From: Holophaga sp. | GTDB lineage: Bacteria > Acidobacteriota > Holophagae > Holophagales > Holophagaceae | Reading direction: 5' to 3' | Length of the DNA: 64,000 bases | Assembly (NCBI GenBank): GCA_016715205.1 | Contig: JADKBC010000004.1 | Location: 124,001-188,000 of the forward strand | In this document: piece by piece, positions 53,419 to 62,392 of the stretch | How positions within the stretch are numbered: position 1 is the stretch's first letter | How the letters are laid out: every line of letters starts with the position of its first letter | Position numbers and translations under genes: made by a program | Notes under the pieces: model-generated | What the model was told of the DNA's origin: nothing | The model's database searches: none | Seen by the model: the letters and a program-made list of their open reading frames with translations, nothing else

Positions 53419-55031
53419 GCCCTCGATTTCTCGTCCTTCTTCTCTTGGGTCTTCTGTCGGCGGTTCCCGCCGCGGCGCAAGCTGAGCCCGCGCGAGTGTC
53501 CCTGTCCGTACGGGAAGCCGATCTGCGGGATGTGCTGCGGGCTGCGGCCCAGGGCACCGATCTCAACATCAACTTCGAGCCCGACCTGAACACGACCCTG
53601 CGTGGGGTTGAACTCAAGCAAATGACCCTGCAGGAAATCCTGGATGAAATCCTGCCCAGTCAGGGTCTGGCCTATTCGCGCCAGGGGCGAACCATCTACG
53701 TGCACCGGGGCGATGGCGGCTTGCGGTTCTATACGGTGGATATGCTGTCGCTGCGGCGGGCGGGGTCCAAATCCTTCCAGGTCAATGCCTCCGGTCAGTT
53801 GGTGCAATCCACGGGCGGCGGCCAAGGCGGCGGTTCCCAGGGTGGTGGCCAGGGCGGGCAGAGCGGCAACAGTTCGGCCTATACCTCATCCCTGGCATCC
53901 GGCAATGCCTTTGATTCCTGGCAGGAACTGGAAACTGGCCTCAGCACCTTGATTTTTGGTCAGCCCATGGAAGCCAAGTCCCTCAGTGGGTCCAGTGGCA
54001 CCCCTGCTGCGCCTGCCTCCCGGGGCATGGCCAAGGATGGACGGAGCCTCGTCATCCAACCCGAATCAGGGCTCATCGTGGTGGGGGCGGATCCTTCCAC
54101 CCATCTGCGGGTGAACGCCTACCTCAAGGAACTGCGGCGCCGCAATGAGCGCCAGGTGATTCTCGAAGCCCGCATCGTGGAAGTGACCTTGGGGGCGGAT
54201 AGTCAGATCGGTGTGGACTGGAACAGCGTGCTCAACGTGGGTGCGGCTTCCGGAGGTACCGGGACGGACGTTCAAGGTTCCTTTGTCACCGGCGGCACCC
54301 TGAATTCCAACCTTCAATCCGGGGATGGGCTGGCCCGCCTTATCGTGCAAAACGCGCGTGTCACGGCGGCCCTTTCCGCCCTGGCGAGGGAAGGTCGGTT
54401 GCAGGTGCTGAGCGCGCCGCGCATCTCTACGCTAAACAATCAAAAGGCCATTTTGCGGGTGGTGCGCGAAGAGGCGTTCTTCCTGCAGAACAGTCAAGTA
54501 ACTCCCGGTGGCACCTTCGGGGGCAACATTGCCACGGTTCAAATTACGCCGGTGGTGGTGCCCGTGGGCATCGTGCTGGATATCCAGCCCCAGATTGGGG
54601 AAGACGGCACCATCACCCTGGCCGTGAATCCCAGCGTGTCTGAAATTGTCACCGTGCGCAGCTTCAGTGTGGCGGGTTCCGGTGGCGGGGCTTCGGCCAC
54701 CTTGCCCGTGGTGGATCGGCGCGATCTGGACACGGTGGTGCGCATCCGGAACGGCGAAACCCTGGTGTTGGCAGGGATCATTCGCAACAAGGAAGGCGAT
54801 GATGATCGCGGTGTGCCCTGGCTCCGCCGGATTCCCCTCTTGGGCAACCTGTTTACGAAACGGGAAAAATTGAAATCCCACACGGAACTGGCCATCTTCA
54901 TCACGCCCACCCTGATCGAGAGCGCGGATCAGGTGGCCGCCCAACGCAAGGACACGGAGCAGCGCCTGGACAAGGCCGGCTCTGACCTCAAGGCGGAGCC
55001 CAAGAAGACCCTCGACTTCAAGGAACCCTGA
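53415..55031 (+). CDS. Secretin (GspD/PilQ/MshL-like)
   Basis: 538-residue outer-membrane channel. Signal peptide (about 1-21), an STN/N-domain (about 24-95, VSLSVREADLRDVLRAAAQ), a Gly/Gln/Ser-rich linker (about 130-155), an N1-like domain (about 215-265), and the secretin core (about 270-510) with VLSAPRISTLNNQKAILRV and the terminal signature LPVVDRRDLDTVVRIRNGETLVLAGIIRN. Short N-terminal region and layout resemble MshL more than GspD. Starts at GTG within the previous stop; its end overlaps convergent lpxK by 14 bases. Confidence 0.92.
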   Translation: MSPRFLVLLLLGLLSAVPAAAQAEPARVSLSVREADLRDVLRAAAQGTDLNINFEPDLNTTLRGVELKQMTLQEILDEILPSQGLAYSRQGRTIYVHRGDGGLRFYTVDMLSLRRAGSKSFQVNASGQLVQSTGGGQGGGSQGGGQGGQSGNSSAYTSSLASGNAFDSWQELETGLSTLIFGQPMEAKSLSGSSGTPAAPASRGMAKDGRSLVIQPESGLIVVGADPSTHLRVNAYLKELRRRNERQVILEARIVEVTLGADSQIGVDWNSVLNVGAASGGTGTDVQGSFVTGGTLNSNLQSGDGLARLIVQNARVTAALSALAREGRLQVLSAPRISTLNNQKAILRVVREEAFFLQNSQVTPGGTFGGNIATVQITPVVVPVGIVLDIQPQIGEDGTITLAVNPSVSEIVTVRSFSVAGSGGGASATLPVVDRRDLDTVVRIRNGETLVLAGIIRNKEGDDDRGVPWLRRIPLLGNLFTKREKLKSHTELAIFITPTLIESADQVAAQRKDTEQRLDKAGSDLKAEPKKTLDFKEP

Positions 55032-56043
55032 GCGTTTCCAGTACAAATGCCACCAGGGGCTCTGCGCCTCGCACCGTTTGCTGGGCCACCCAGATGGGTA
55101 AGCCCAGGCCAGCCAGGTATTCAGGGCTCAATTTGACGGCATCCTTTTCAGTGCAAACCAGGCCTGTGGCGCCGAGTGTGACGGCTTCTCGCGCCATTGC
55201 CTGCAGGGCCGCCTTGCCAATGGGCTGATGATCCCGGAAGCTGCGGTAACCCACCCAGGAAAGCCCGGCCACCATTAAATCCGCGTAAAAGGCTTCGGGG
55301 TGGCCCAGGGCGCAGAAGGCGAAGAGCGGTCCAGGGTTGCAGGCCGCAAGGGGCAGGGCGGGGCCATCGGGAAAGGCTCGGAGCCCACCGATTTCAAAGT
55401 CCACCCAGAACACAGGTCCACCGGAGCCGTGAAGCTGCCACCAGGCCAACACCTCTTCCCGGGGAGCCCGAGAGCCCCGGGTGATGATCAGGGCCTGGGC
55501 GCGCCGGGCAGAATCCATGGGCTCTCGCAGATCGCCCAGGGGCAGCATCTTGCCCTCGCCCCACAGGCGAATGCCATCCAGCAGCAGCAGATCCAGATCC
55601 CGGTGCAAGGCACGGTGCTGGAAGCCGTCATCCAGCAGCAGCAGACGAGGCTCTCGGCCAAGGGCGCGCATTCCCGCCGCCACCCGTTTCCGGCCCACCA
55701 CCACGCGACCGGGTCCGAGTCGCCGGGCCATCATCAGCGGCTCGTCCCCGGTTTCAGCGGGATTGGAATCCGGCGAGACATCCATGGGATCCACGGTGCG
55801 GCGCCCGCCGTAGCCTCGCGAGCAAATCACATTGGACCAGCCAGCGTTTTGGAGATGTTCCGCCAGATGCAAGGTCAACGGCGTTTTTCCCGTACCACCG
55901 CTGCTCAGGTTGCCCAGGGACACCACGGGCACCGGCAGCTTCGTGACCCGCTCGGGATGGTTGTCAAAGGCGCGATTGCGGGCCCGGATGGTGACGCCAT
56001 ACAAGGGCGACAAGGGAGCGAGCATCCAGCGGAGAAGGCGCAT
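55018..56043 (-). CDS. lpxK: Tetraacyldisaccharide 4'-kinase LpxK
   Basis: Adds the 4'-phosphate to lipid A disaccharide at the inner membrane. 341 residues with the P-loop GNLSSGGTGKTPLTLHLAE, ICSRGYGG, GDEPLMMARRL, LLLLDDGFQHR and the ATP-domain pattern further on. An N-terminal hydrophobic helix (about 1-20) fits membrane association. Together with lpxA in this window it confirms lipid A synthesis. Divergent from the cNMP/FHA gene. Confidence 0.95.
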   Translation of the reverse strand: MRLLRWMLAPLSPLYGVTIRARNRAFDNHPERVTKLPVPVVSLGNLSSGGTGKTPLTLHLAEHLQNAGWSNVICSRGYGGRRTVDPMDVSPDSNPAETGDEPLMMARRLGPGRVVVGRKRVAAGMRALGREPRLLLLDDGFQHRALHRDLDLLLLDGIRLWGEGKMLPLGDLREPMDSARRAQALIITRGSRAPREEVLAWWQLHGSGGPVFWVDFEIGGLRAFPDGPALPLAACNPGPLFAFCALGHPEAFYADLMVAGLSWVGYRSFRDHQPIGKAALQAMAREAVTLGATGLVCTEKDAVKLSPEYLAGLGLPIWVAQQTVRGAEPLVAFVLETLRVP

Positions 56044-56118
56044 CCTTCGAGGATAGCCCAGCAGAGTTCAAGTCGCAGCGGCACATCCCGATGTGATAAA
56101 CATCGCCCAATCCCATCG

Positions 56119-56147
56119 TTTCATCCTGCCGCATTGCAGGGTATCTT
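56119..56147 (+). promoter_or_regulatory. Possible promoter of the cNMP/FHA gene
   Basis: TTTCAT and TATCTT with a 17-base spacer, ending 23 bases before the ATG at 56171. Confidence 0.4.
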
Positions 56148-56170
56148 TTAAGCAGAACTGGACCTCCCTC

Positions 56171-56893
56171 ATGACGGATTCGAGCTTTATCGAGCAAAGC
56201 AGACTTCGCTTCAGCGAAGGCGAGGTTGTGTACCGCAAGGGTGATATGGCCCAGCAGATGTACATCATCCTGTCGGGCAAGGTGCGGCTTTACGTGGGTC
56301 TAGAGCCCATGGGCGACTGGTCCGAAGAACTGGGCAAGGGTGATTTCTTCGGCGAAGCCAGCCTGTTGGAGCCCATTCCTCGTGGCAACACGGTGGTGGC
56401 GCTGGAAGACACGGATCTCATCGCCATTTCCCGGGGCACCTTTCTGCGCATGATTCGGCAGAACCCCGAAGTCTCTGTGAAGATGATGCAGCGCTTGGCC
56501 CAGCGGAATCGCGAGCTGGGGAGCCGCATTGACACGGAAGGCGGCCGCAGTCGCAGCCGTTCCCTGCAGACCAACACCTCGTTGGTCTCGGTCATTTCTG
56601 GCAAGAAATACCTGATCACATCCCATGGCGCCCTGGTGGGGCGGTTCGACCCCAACACGGGCATCCATCCCGATATCGATTTGACGGATGAAGATCCCCA
56701 GTTGAGCGTTTCTCGCCGCCATGCGCGTGTGCTCTGCGAACACAATCGCTATTTCCTGGTGGAAGAGCATGGCGTGGCCAATGGCACGTACATCAAGGGC
56801 GACCGCCTGGCGCCGGGGGATGCCCGCGAATTGAAACCCGGTGATCGCGTGGGTTTCGGCATGGTGGTGCTCTTTTTCGAGAAACCCGCCTGA
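56171..56893 (+). CDS. Cyclic-nucleotide-binding / FHA domain protein
   Basis: 240 residues. The N-terminal cNMP-binding fold (about 8-125) has RKGDMAQQMYIILSGKVRLY and the phosphate-binding-cassette-like GDFFGEASLLEPIPRGNTVVA. The C-terminal FHA domain (about 155-238) has GRFDP, SVSRRHARV and NGTYIKGDRL, for binding phosphothreonine. No helix-turn-helix is seen, so this is a signalling adaptor rather than a Crp-type regulator. A linker rich in Arg/Ser joins the two. Partners (a Ser/Thr kinase) are not in the window. The start MTDSS is preferred over an ATG 26 codons upstream that would lie in the promoter region. Confidence 0.87.
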   Translation: MTDSSFIEQSRLRFSEGEVVYRKGDMAQQMYIILSGKVRLYVGLEPMGDWSEELGKGDFFGEASLLEPIPRGNTVVALEDTDLIAISRGTFLRMIRQNPEVSVKMMQRLAQRNRELGSRIDTEGGRSRSRSLQTNTSLVSVISGKKYLITSHGALVGRFDPNTGIHPDIDLTDEDPQLSVSRRHARVLCEHNRYFLVEEHGVANGTYIKGDRLAPGDARELKPGDRVGFGMVVLFFEKPA

Positions 56894-56894
56894 C

Positions 56895-57119
56895 ATGGCC
56901 ATGTCAGTGGAAGTCTGGCGCGATGAGCATGGCGTGACCTGGGAGCTGGTGCAGCTCGGCCTCGATGAAATTGGCGGCGCCTGCATCATCCGCGAAGGCA
57001 TTTCGAGCCTGGATGTGGCCGATGGCGACGCCCGCGAAGGCGTGGAAATCATCGCCCGTTTTGGCGACCCCGAAGATGCCCGGGACTACCTTTATTCGGA
57101 AGGTTTCGATCCCGTTTGA
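56895..57119 (+). CDS. Small hypothetical protein downstream of the cNMP/FHA gene
   Basis: 74 residues, acidic (MAMSVEVWRDEHGVTWELVQLGLDEIGG...), starting 1 base after the previous stop, so probably cotranslated. No signal peptide, no family recognised. The ATG at 56901 is an alternative start. Confidence 0.6.
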   Translation: MAMSVEVWRDEHGVTWELVQLGLDEIGGACIIREGISSLDVADGDAREGVEIIARFGDPEDARDYLYSEGFDPV

Positions 57120-57128
57120 TTCCCCTTG

Positions 57129-57167
57129 TACACAACGAGTCCCGGCAGAGCCGGGACTCGTTGTGTA
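57129..57167. terminator. Bidirectional terminator between the cNMP/FHA unit and etfA
   Basis: An 18 bp perfect stem (TACACAACGAGTCCCGGC and its complement) with an AGA loop. T-runs are short, but the stem is very stable and sits exactly between convergent genes. Confidence 0.8.
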
Positions 57168-57174
57168 AGGACCT

Positions 57175-58143
57175 CTACTTTGTGATGGCCAGGGCCTTGG
57201 CGGCCTTGGTGAGTTCGGGGACCACCTCGAAGAGATCGCCCACGATGCCATAGTCCGCCAACTTGAAGATCGGAGCTTCGGGATCCTTGTTGATGGCGAC
57301 GATGACCTTGGAGCCGCTCATGCCCGCCACGTGCTGGATGGCGCCACTGATGCCGCAGGCGATGTAAAGGGTGGGACTTACCACCTTGCCGGTCTGACCC
57401 ACCTGCATGCTGTGGGGAATGCCCCAGCCCGCATCCACGGCGGCTCGACTGGCGCCCACGACGCCGCCGATGGCTTCAGCGAGTGCTTCGAGAAGCTTGA
57501 AGTTTTCGCCTTCTTTCAAGCCGCGACCACCGGAGACGATCACATCGGCTTCGGTGAGATCCTGCTTGCCGCCGCCCTTGGCGAGGATTTCCTTCACGAT
57601 GGCTTTGAAACCCAGGGTGGGTGCAGGCAGGGTTTCGGTGGCACCAGCCTTGGGGCATTCCGCAGCGGCAAAAACATTGGGTCGGGTGCTGGCCACCTGG
57701 ATCTCGCTGTTGAAATCCACCGTGGCGAAAGCCTTGCCCGCATAGACCGGACGCGCGGCCTGGAGCTTGGGTCCCACCATGGCAAGGCAGGTGACTTCGG
57801 CGGCGTAGCCGGCGTCGAGTTTGGCTGCCACGCGGGGGAGCACATCCTTGCCCAGCGGCGTGGCTGCACCCAATAGCGCCGTGCCGCCCTTGGCCTTCAC
57901 GGCCTCGGCAATGACCGCTGCGAAAAGGTCACTGGAATAGGCGCCCAGGGCTGGGGCTTCCACCTTGAAAATCGAATCGGCGCCATACTTGGCGGCCTCT
58001 TCGGCACCGGCGCAGGAGGCACCCACAAAGAGCGCCGCCACGGTAGCATCGCCTGACAAGCGGCGGGCCTCGGAAAGCGCTTCCAGGCTCGCCTTGCGGA
58101 TCTTGCCCTCTTTCAGTTCACAGAAAACCAGAATCATCGTCAT
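57175..58143 (-). CDS. etfA: Electron transfer flavoprotein alpha subunit
   Basis: 322 residues. The N-terminal domain is followed by the C-terminal FAD-binding domain with the signature VSGGRGLKEGENFKLLEALAEAIGGVVGASRAAVDAGW, VGQTGKVVSPTLYIACGISGAIQH and AINKDPEAPIFKLADYGIVGDL. EtfAB carries electrons from acyl-CoA dehydrogenases to the quinone pool. etfB lies 31 bases upstream. No bifurcation-type marker can be judged with certainty. Confidence 0.95.
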   Translation of the reverse strand: MTMILVFCELKEGKIRKASLEALSEARRLSGDATVAALFVGASCAGAEEAAKYGADSIFKVEAPALGAYSSDLFAAVIAEAVKAKGGTALLGAATPLGKDVLPRVAAKLDAGYAAEVTCLAMVGPKLQAARPVYAGKAFATVDFNSEIQVASTRPNVFAAAECPKAGATETLPAPTLGFKAIVKEILAKGGGKQDLTEADVIVSGGRGLKEGENFKLLEALAEAIGGVVGASRAAVDAGWGIPHSMQVGQTGKVVSPTLYIACGISGAIQHVAGMSGSKVIVAINKDPEAPIFKLADYGIVGDLFEVVPELTKAAKALAITK

Positions 58144-58174
58144 CCCCTCAAATCGATTTCGCGTTGATCAGAAC

Positions 58175-58924
58175 CTACAGCACCTTGGCTTCGTCGCGCA
58201 GCAGACCCAGCAGGGCCTGTGCCTGGGCCGCCGCGTCGCCGGACAGTTTCCGACCTTCGGGCCGCGCGGGCGGCAGGGCCAGAGCACTCACGGTCATGCA
58301 GGCGGAAACGGCGGCGCCATCCAATTCTTCGATGGTCTTTTTCTTGGCGGCCATGATGCCCTTGAGGCTGGCGTAACGGGGCTCGTTGAGGCCGCGCTGG
58401 GCGGTGATCACGGCGGGCAGGCTGCCCTCCACCACTTCGGTGCCGCCATCGCCTTCGCGCTCGGCCCGGAAGGTGCCTTCGCCCAGTTCCAGCTTGGTGA
58501 CGAGGTTGGCCTGGGAGAGTCCCAGCAGTTCCGCCACCATGGCGCCCACGGCGCCGTTATCGGAACCGAAACCCTTGTTGCCGAACAGGACCAGGTCAAA
58601 GCCCTTGCCTTCAGCGTAGGCAGCCAGAATCTTGGCCACGGCCAAGGGGTCGCCAGTCTCGGTGGATTTCAGCAGCACGGCATTGTCGGCGCCTAGGGCC
58701 AGTGCATTGCGGAGCACATCCTTGGCCTTTTCTTCACCCACGGAAACCGCCGTCACCTCGGCAGCCTTGGATTCCTTGAGGCGCAGGCCCTCTTCCAATG
58801 CGTACTCGTCATAGGGGCTGGTAATCCATTTGACGTCCGCAGGGTCCACACTCTTGCCATCGGCGGCGACCTTGATCTTGGTTTCGGTGTCGGGCACCTG
58901 CTTGAGGGCGACGAGAATCTTCAT
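58175..58924 (-). CDS. etfB: Electron transfer flavoprotein beta subunit
   Basis: 249 residues starting MKILVALKQVPDTETKIKV; the AMP-binding beta-subunit signature appears around VKWITSPYDEYALEEGLRLKE and LFGNKGFGSDNGAVGAMVAELLG, and the recognition-loop region follows RGLNEPRYASLKGIMAAKKK. The ATG at 58924 has GGAG 6 bases ahead and is preferred to the GTG two codons upstream. It forms an operon with etfA. Confidence 0.95.
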   Translation of the reverse strand: MKILVALKQVPDTETKIKVAADGKSVDPADVKWITSPYDEYALEEGLRLKESKAAEVTAVSVGEEKAKDVLRNALALGADNAVLLKSTETGDPLAVAKILAAYAEGKGFDLVLFGNKGFGSDNGAVGAMVAELLGLSQANLVTKLELGEGTFRAEREGDGGTEVVEGSLPAVITAQRGLNEPRYASLKGIMAAKKKTIEELDGAAVSACMTVSALALPPARPEGRKLSGDAAAQAQALLGLLRDEAKVL

Positions 58925-59022
58925 GTTCACTCCATGGGGGCCGACCTTGATTCGGCGTAATCGATGATTCTATCCCATGCACCCTGATTCCGCTGCGAGA
59001 CGCGTGTGAGTAGTCTAGAAGG

Positions 59023-60102
59023 GTGACTATCGATCCGGATTTCTCGAACGCGCTTGTCTTCACAGGGGGAGGCACAGGCGGCCATTATTTCCCCGCCGTG
59101 GCCCTGGGCCAGGGCGCTCGGGTACGGTGGCCTGACGTGCCCATCGTGTTTGTGGGGGCCACTCGGGGGATCGAAGCCTCCAAGTTGCCAGAAAGCCAGT
59201 GGCCCTTTCGTCTACTCAACGTGGAAGGCTTTCTGGGGCGCTCGCCCCTGCGCGCCGCCAGAAGCCTTCGGCTGCTGTGGCGGGCCGTCTCTGAATTAAA
59301 ATCCCGCTGGAAAACCCAGCGACCCAAGGCCGTGATTGCTACCGGCGGTTATGCGGCGGCCCCAGCACTCTTCGCGGCCCGAAGCCTGGGCATCCCTTAC
59401 TTTCTGCATGAGTCCAACGCGGAGCCCGGCTGGTTGATTCGGCTTCTGGCGCCCCGGGCCGTGCAGGTCTGGTGCGGCATGGAAGCGGCCACGGCGCGAC
59501 TCCCACGCGCCAAGTGCCGGGTGGTGGGCACACCCGTGCGTGAGCCTTTCCTCCGGGAGTTCCGGCCCTTGGATTCCCTCAAGCCTCCCTATCGGTTATT
59601 GGTGCTGGGTGGCAGCGGCGGCGCCCGCGCCTTGAACGACGCGCTCCTGGCCCTGGCACCAGGGTTGTTGGACCAGTTTCCTGATTGGGAGATCGTGCAC
59701 CAGACAGGGCTCCGGGATTTTGAAGAACTGCTCAAGGCCGATCAGCACGCGCGGCATCACCTGCGACCTTTCATCGAGGCCGTGGACATGGAACTGGAGC
59801 AGGCCAGCCTCGTAATTTCCCGTTCGGGCGCCAGCACCTGCGCCGAGCTGAAGGCCTGCGGCCGGCCAGCCCTCCTGGTTCCCTTTCCTGCCAGCGCGGG
59901 TGACCATCAGCGCCTGAACGCCCGGGCCATGGCCATGAGTGGGCAGGGGGTGGTGGTGGAGCAGGGCGGTGGCTTTGCCAATCGCCTCCAAACCGAATTG
60001 GTGCGCTTGATGGCGGATCCAGAGCCTCGGCTGGGCCTTGCCAAGCCGGAACCGAACCGCGCCGTGGAGCTCTGTCTCTGGGATCTGGCCTCCGGGATTT
60101 GA
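59023..60102 (+). CDS. murG: MurG: undecaprenyl-PP-MurNAc-pentapeptide GlcNAc transferase
   Basis: Completes lipid II at the cytoplasmic face of the inner membrane. 359 residues, GT-B fold: first G-loop FTGGGTGGHYFPAVAL, ATGGYAAAPAL, HESNAEPG, second-domain LVLGGSGGARALNDA and the UDP-GlcNAc site SRSGASTCAELKACGRPALLVPFP. The start is GTG 59023. It stands apart from a mur-fts cluster, and is followed by a degenerate S41 gene and a polysaccharide deacetylase gene, forming an envelope-related group. Confidence 0.94.
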   Translation: MTIDPDFSNALVFTGGGTGGHYFPAVALGQGARVRWPDVPIVFVGATRGIEASKLPESQWPFRLLNVEGFLGRSPLRAARSLRLLWRAVSELKSRWKTQRPKAVIATGGYAAAPALFAARSLGIPYFLHESNAEPGWLIRLLAPRAVQVWCGMEAATARLPRAKCRVVGTPVREPFLREFRPLDSLKPPYRLLVLGGSGGARALNDALLALAPGLLDQFPDWEIVHQTGLRDFEELLKADQHARHHLRPFIEAVDMELEQASLVISRSGASTCAELKACGRPALLVPFPASAGDHQRLNARAMAMSGQGVVVEQGGGFANRLQTELVRLMADPEPRLGLAKPEPNRAVELCLWDLASGI

Positions 60103-60124
60103 TTCCTTGGCGTACACTGGGTGG

Positions 60125-61354
60125 ATGCATCAACGCACCTGGCTCTCGATCCTTACTTTTCCCCTGGTGGCCGCCTTCACCTATCCAATGCTGGTGCGGC
60201 CCTCGGACCCGCCTCGCAAGGAAGCCAGGGCTGGCAGTCAGGATCCGTTGGCGGGGCTTTCCGATATCCAGGATGTGTTGGCCCTGGTGCGCGAGCACTA
60301 CGTGGATCCCCCTGATTTGGAGAAGGTCATTTCGGGTGGCATCCAGGGCACCCTGGAACGGGCCCATCCCTTGAATTCCTACTTGAGCCCAGAGGATCTG
60401 CGGCTGGCGGATCCCGGCAGCGCCACCCCGGGACTCCTGCTTCGCAAAAGCCAGATCTACGCCCAAGTGCTGGCGGTCACTCCCAACGGCCCCGCCGCCA
60501 AGGCTGGGGTGCATGTGGGGGATGTGGTGCGCAAACTGGATGGCCAGAGCATCGGCCCCATGAGCGCCTGGACCCTGGAGCGCAGCGTGCGCGGGGCGGA
60601 GGGCAGTCAGATCGAACTGCTTTGGTATGACGGGCAGGCCGGCACCACCAAAAAGATCACCCTGAAGCGCGAAAAATCCGCTCGACCCGCCATCGGTGTT
60701 CGCAAGGAAGCGACGGCTAGCGTGGTCACCTTGAATGATCTCAATGGGGGACGTTTTCAAGAATTGAAGACAATCCTCGCTGCGCTGGATACCAAGCTGC
60801 CACTGGTGCTGGACCTCCGGCCCTGCGCGGGCGGTGACCTGACGGAGGCAGCCAAGGTGGCGGGACTGTTGGCGGGGAAAATTCCTTTCCTTTCCATCCA
60901 GGAAGCGGGCAAGGCGGATCAATCCATGGAATCCCTGGGCGAAAAGGGCCCTGCCTTTGTCAAGATTGCCATCCTGACTGGTTTTGGTTCCCTGGGACCA
61001 GCCGAGGTCCTGGCCTCGGCCCTCAAGAAACATTCTCTGCCGAGTTTTGGCGAGCGTACGGCGGCCATGGGCGTCGAACGCACCCGGTTTCTGCTGCGGC
61101 AGGGCGGGGCGGTGGAAATCGTCAATCGACGCTGGCTCGGAGCCGGTGGCGAAAAACTGGACCGCCAGGGCTTCGTGCCCGAATTTCCCCTGCGCGGTTT
61201 GAAACTCGACGAAGATCCGCTGCCCCGCATCCTCCAGCAATTGGAGCAGAAGCCCAGCCCCAAGGGGGAATCCAAGGCACTGTTGCACGCCCGAAGTCAG
61301 AGTTTGGAATTCCACCGCCATGACAAGGAACCCCGCGGGCGGGAAAAGGCCTGA
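60125..61354 (+). CDS. S41/C-terminal-processing-peptidase-like protein lacking catalytic residues
   Basis: 409 residues: N-terminal membrane anchor (about 5-22, WLSILTFPLVAAFTYPM), a CTP N-domain, a PDZ domain (about 115-185, VTPNGPAAKAGVHVGDVVRKLDG) and an S41 fold (about 190-375, LVLDLRPCAGGDLTEA). Where CtpA has GSASASE this protein has GSLGPAE, and where it has GEKTFGKG it has GERTAAMG; by this alignment the catalytic Ser becomes Gly and the Lys becomes Met. It probably acts as a scaffold or regulator rather than a protease. CtpA-like genes often precede a divergent polysaccharide deacetylase, as here. Confidence 0.82.
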   Translation: MHQRTWLSILTFPLVAAFTYPMLVRPSDPPRKEARAGSQDPLAGLSDIQDVLALVREHYVDPPDLEKVISGGIQGTLERAHPLNSYLSPEDLRLADPGSATPGLLLRKSQIYAQVLAVTPNGPAAKAGVHVGDVVRKLDGQSIGPMSAWTLERSVRGAEGSQIELLWYDGQAGTTKKITLKREKSARPAIGVRKEATASVVTLNDLNGGRFQELKTILAALDTKLPLVLDLRPCAGGDLTEAAKVAGLLAGKIPFLSIQEAGKADQSMESLGEKGPAFVKIAILTGFGSLGPAEVLASALKKHSLPSFGERTAAMGVERTRFLLRQGGAVEIVNRRWLGAGGEKLDRQGFVPEFPLRGLKLDEDPLPRILQQLEQKPSPKGESKALLHARSQSLEFHRHDKEPRGREKA

Positions 61355-61357
61355 TCC

Positions 61358-62296
61358 ATGGCGGCCCGCAAACGCAGCGCCGGCCATCGTTCCACCCCGG
61401 TCCTGGCCTTCTGGGGCGTGGCCATGCTGCTGCTTGGCCTGGGCCTTGGGTTGTTTCTGAGCAATCAAGGTTGCAAGAAGAAAGCGCCTCCGCCCAAGGA
61501 AACCCACGAGCCCCGGCGCCCCGAAACCACCCACAAACCGAAAGCACGCGAGGGTTCGGCCGTGGCGGCTCCCGCGACGGGCAAGGCCGCGGCCAAGCCC
61601 ACGGATCAGGTCATTTCCGGGCCAACCCTGCCACGGTTGGCCTTGGTCATCGATGACTTTGGTTATGCCCCGCCCGAATTAGTACGACGCCTCTGCGCGC
61701 AGCCGGTGCCCTTTGCGGCCGCGATCCTGCCCTATCAGGAATTCACCCAGGAAAGCGCCACCATTGCCCATGGGGCTGGCAAGGAGATCATGCTTCACCT
61801 GCCCATGGAACCCCTTGGCTATCCGGGGCCAGGCAAAGATCCGGGGCCGGATGCGGTGATGTTTGCCCTTTCCGAAACGGAGATGCGAGCTCGGGTGCGC
61901 AAGGCCCTCCTGGATGTGCCCTGGCGCAAGGGTGTCAACAACCACATGGGCAGTCGGATCACCCCGGATCGCACTCGGATGACCTGGATTCTTCAGGAGA
62001 TCAAGGCCGCCCATTGCTTTTTCCTGGACAGTCGAACGGAGAAAGAATCCGTGGCCTATGACGTTGCGGTGGAGCTGAAAATCCCCGCCGCCCAGCGCAA
62101 GGTGTTCCTGGATGACGACAAGGCCTTTGAGGCCATGGAAAAGCAATGGCTGCGTGCCTTGAGCCTCGCCAAGGCTGAGGGGCATGTGATCATCATCGGG
62201 CATATCTACCCTGAAACGGTGGAGGCGCTGGAAAAGCTTATCCCCCGCAGTCAAGGCCAGGTGACATTTGTGAAGGTTTCCGAACTGACACGCTAA
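61358..62296 (+). CDS. Divergent polysaccharide deacetylase (YibQ/DUF610 family)
   Basis: 312 residues: an N-terminal membrane helix or lipid-type anchor (about 17-38, LAFWGVAMLLLGLGLGLFL, then NQGCKKK), a Lys/Pro-rich linker (about 40-90), and a deacetylase-like barrel with LALVIDDFGY, EIMLHLPMEP, GVNNHMGSRIT, FFLDSRT and IIIGHIYPETV. It would act on envelope glycans in the periplasm; enzymatic activity of this family is little documented. It begins 3 bases after the S41-like stop. Confidence 0.88.
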   Translation: MAARKRSAGHRSTPVLAFWGVAMLLLGLGLGLFLSNQGCKKKAPPPKETHEPRRPETTHKPKAREGSAVAAPATGKAAAKPTDQVISGPTLPRLALVIDDFGYAPPELVRRLCAQPVPFAAAILPYQEFTQESATIAHGAGKEIMLHLPMEPLGYPGPGKDPGPDAVMFALSETEMRARVRKALLDVPWRKGVNNHMGSRITPDRTRMTWILQEIKAAHCFFLDSRTEKESVAYDVAVELKIPAAQRKVFLDDDKAFEAMEKQWLRALSLAKAEGHVIIIGHIYPETVEALEKLIPRSQGQVTFVKVSELTR

Positions 62297-62392
62297 GCCG
62301 TGATCAAGTCCACGATTTGAAGCTTCGTCACAGAAATGACACAGGTCTGTTCCATAATCGACCCAGCGGCAACAGGCCACTTTGGAGGTTTC

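Noticed and set aside
59771..61534. A 587-codon open frame antisense to murG and the S41-like gene
   Set aside because: It spans two real genes on the opposite strand and its product is low-complexity Gly/Gln/His/Arg sequence.
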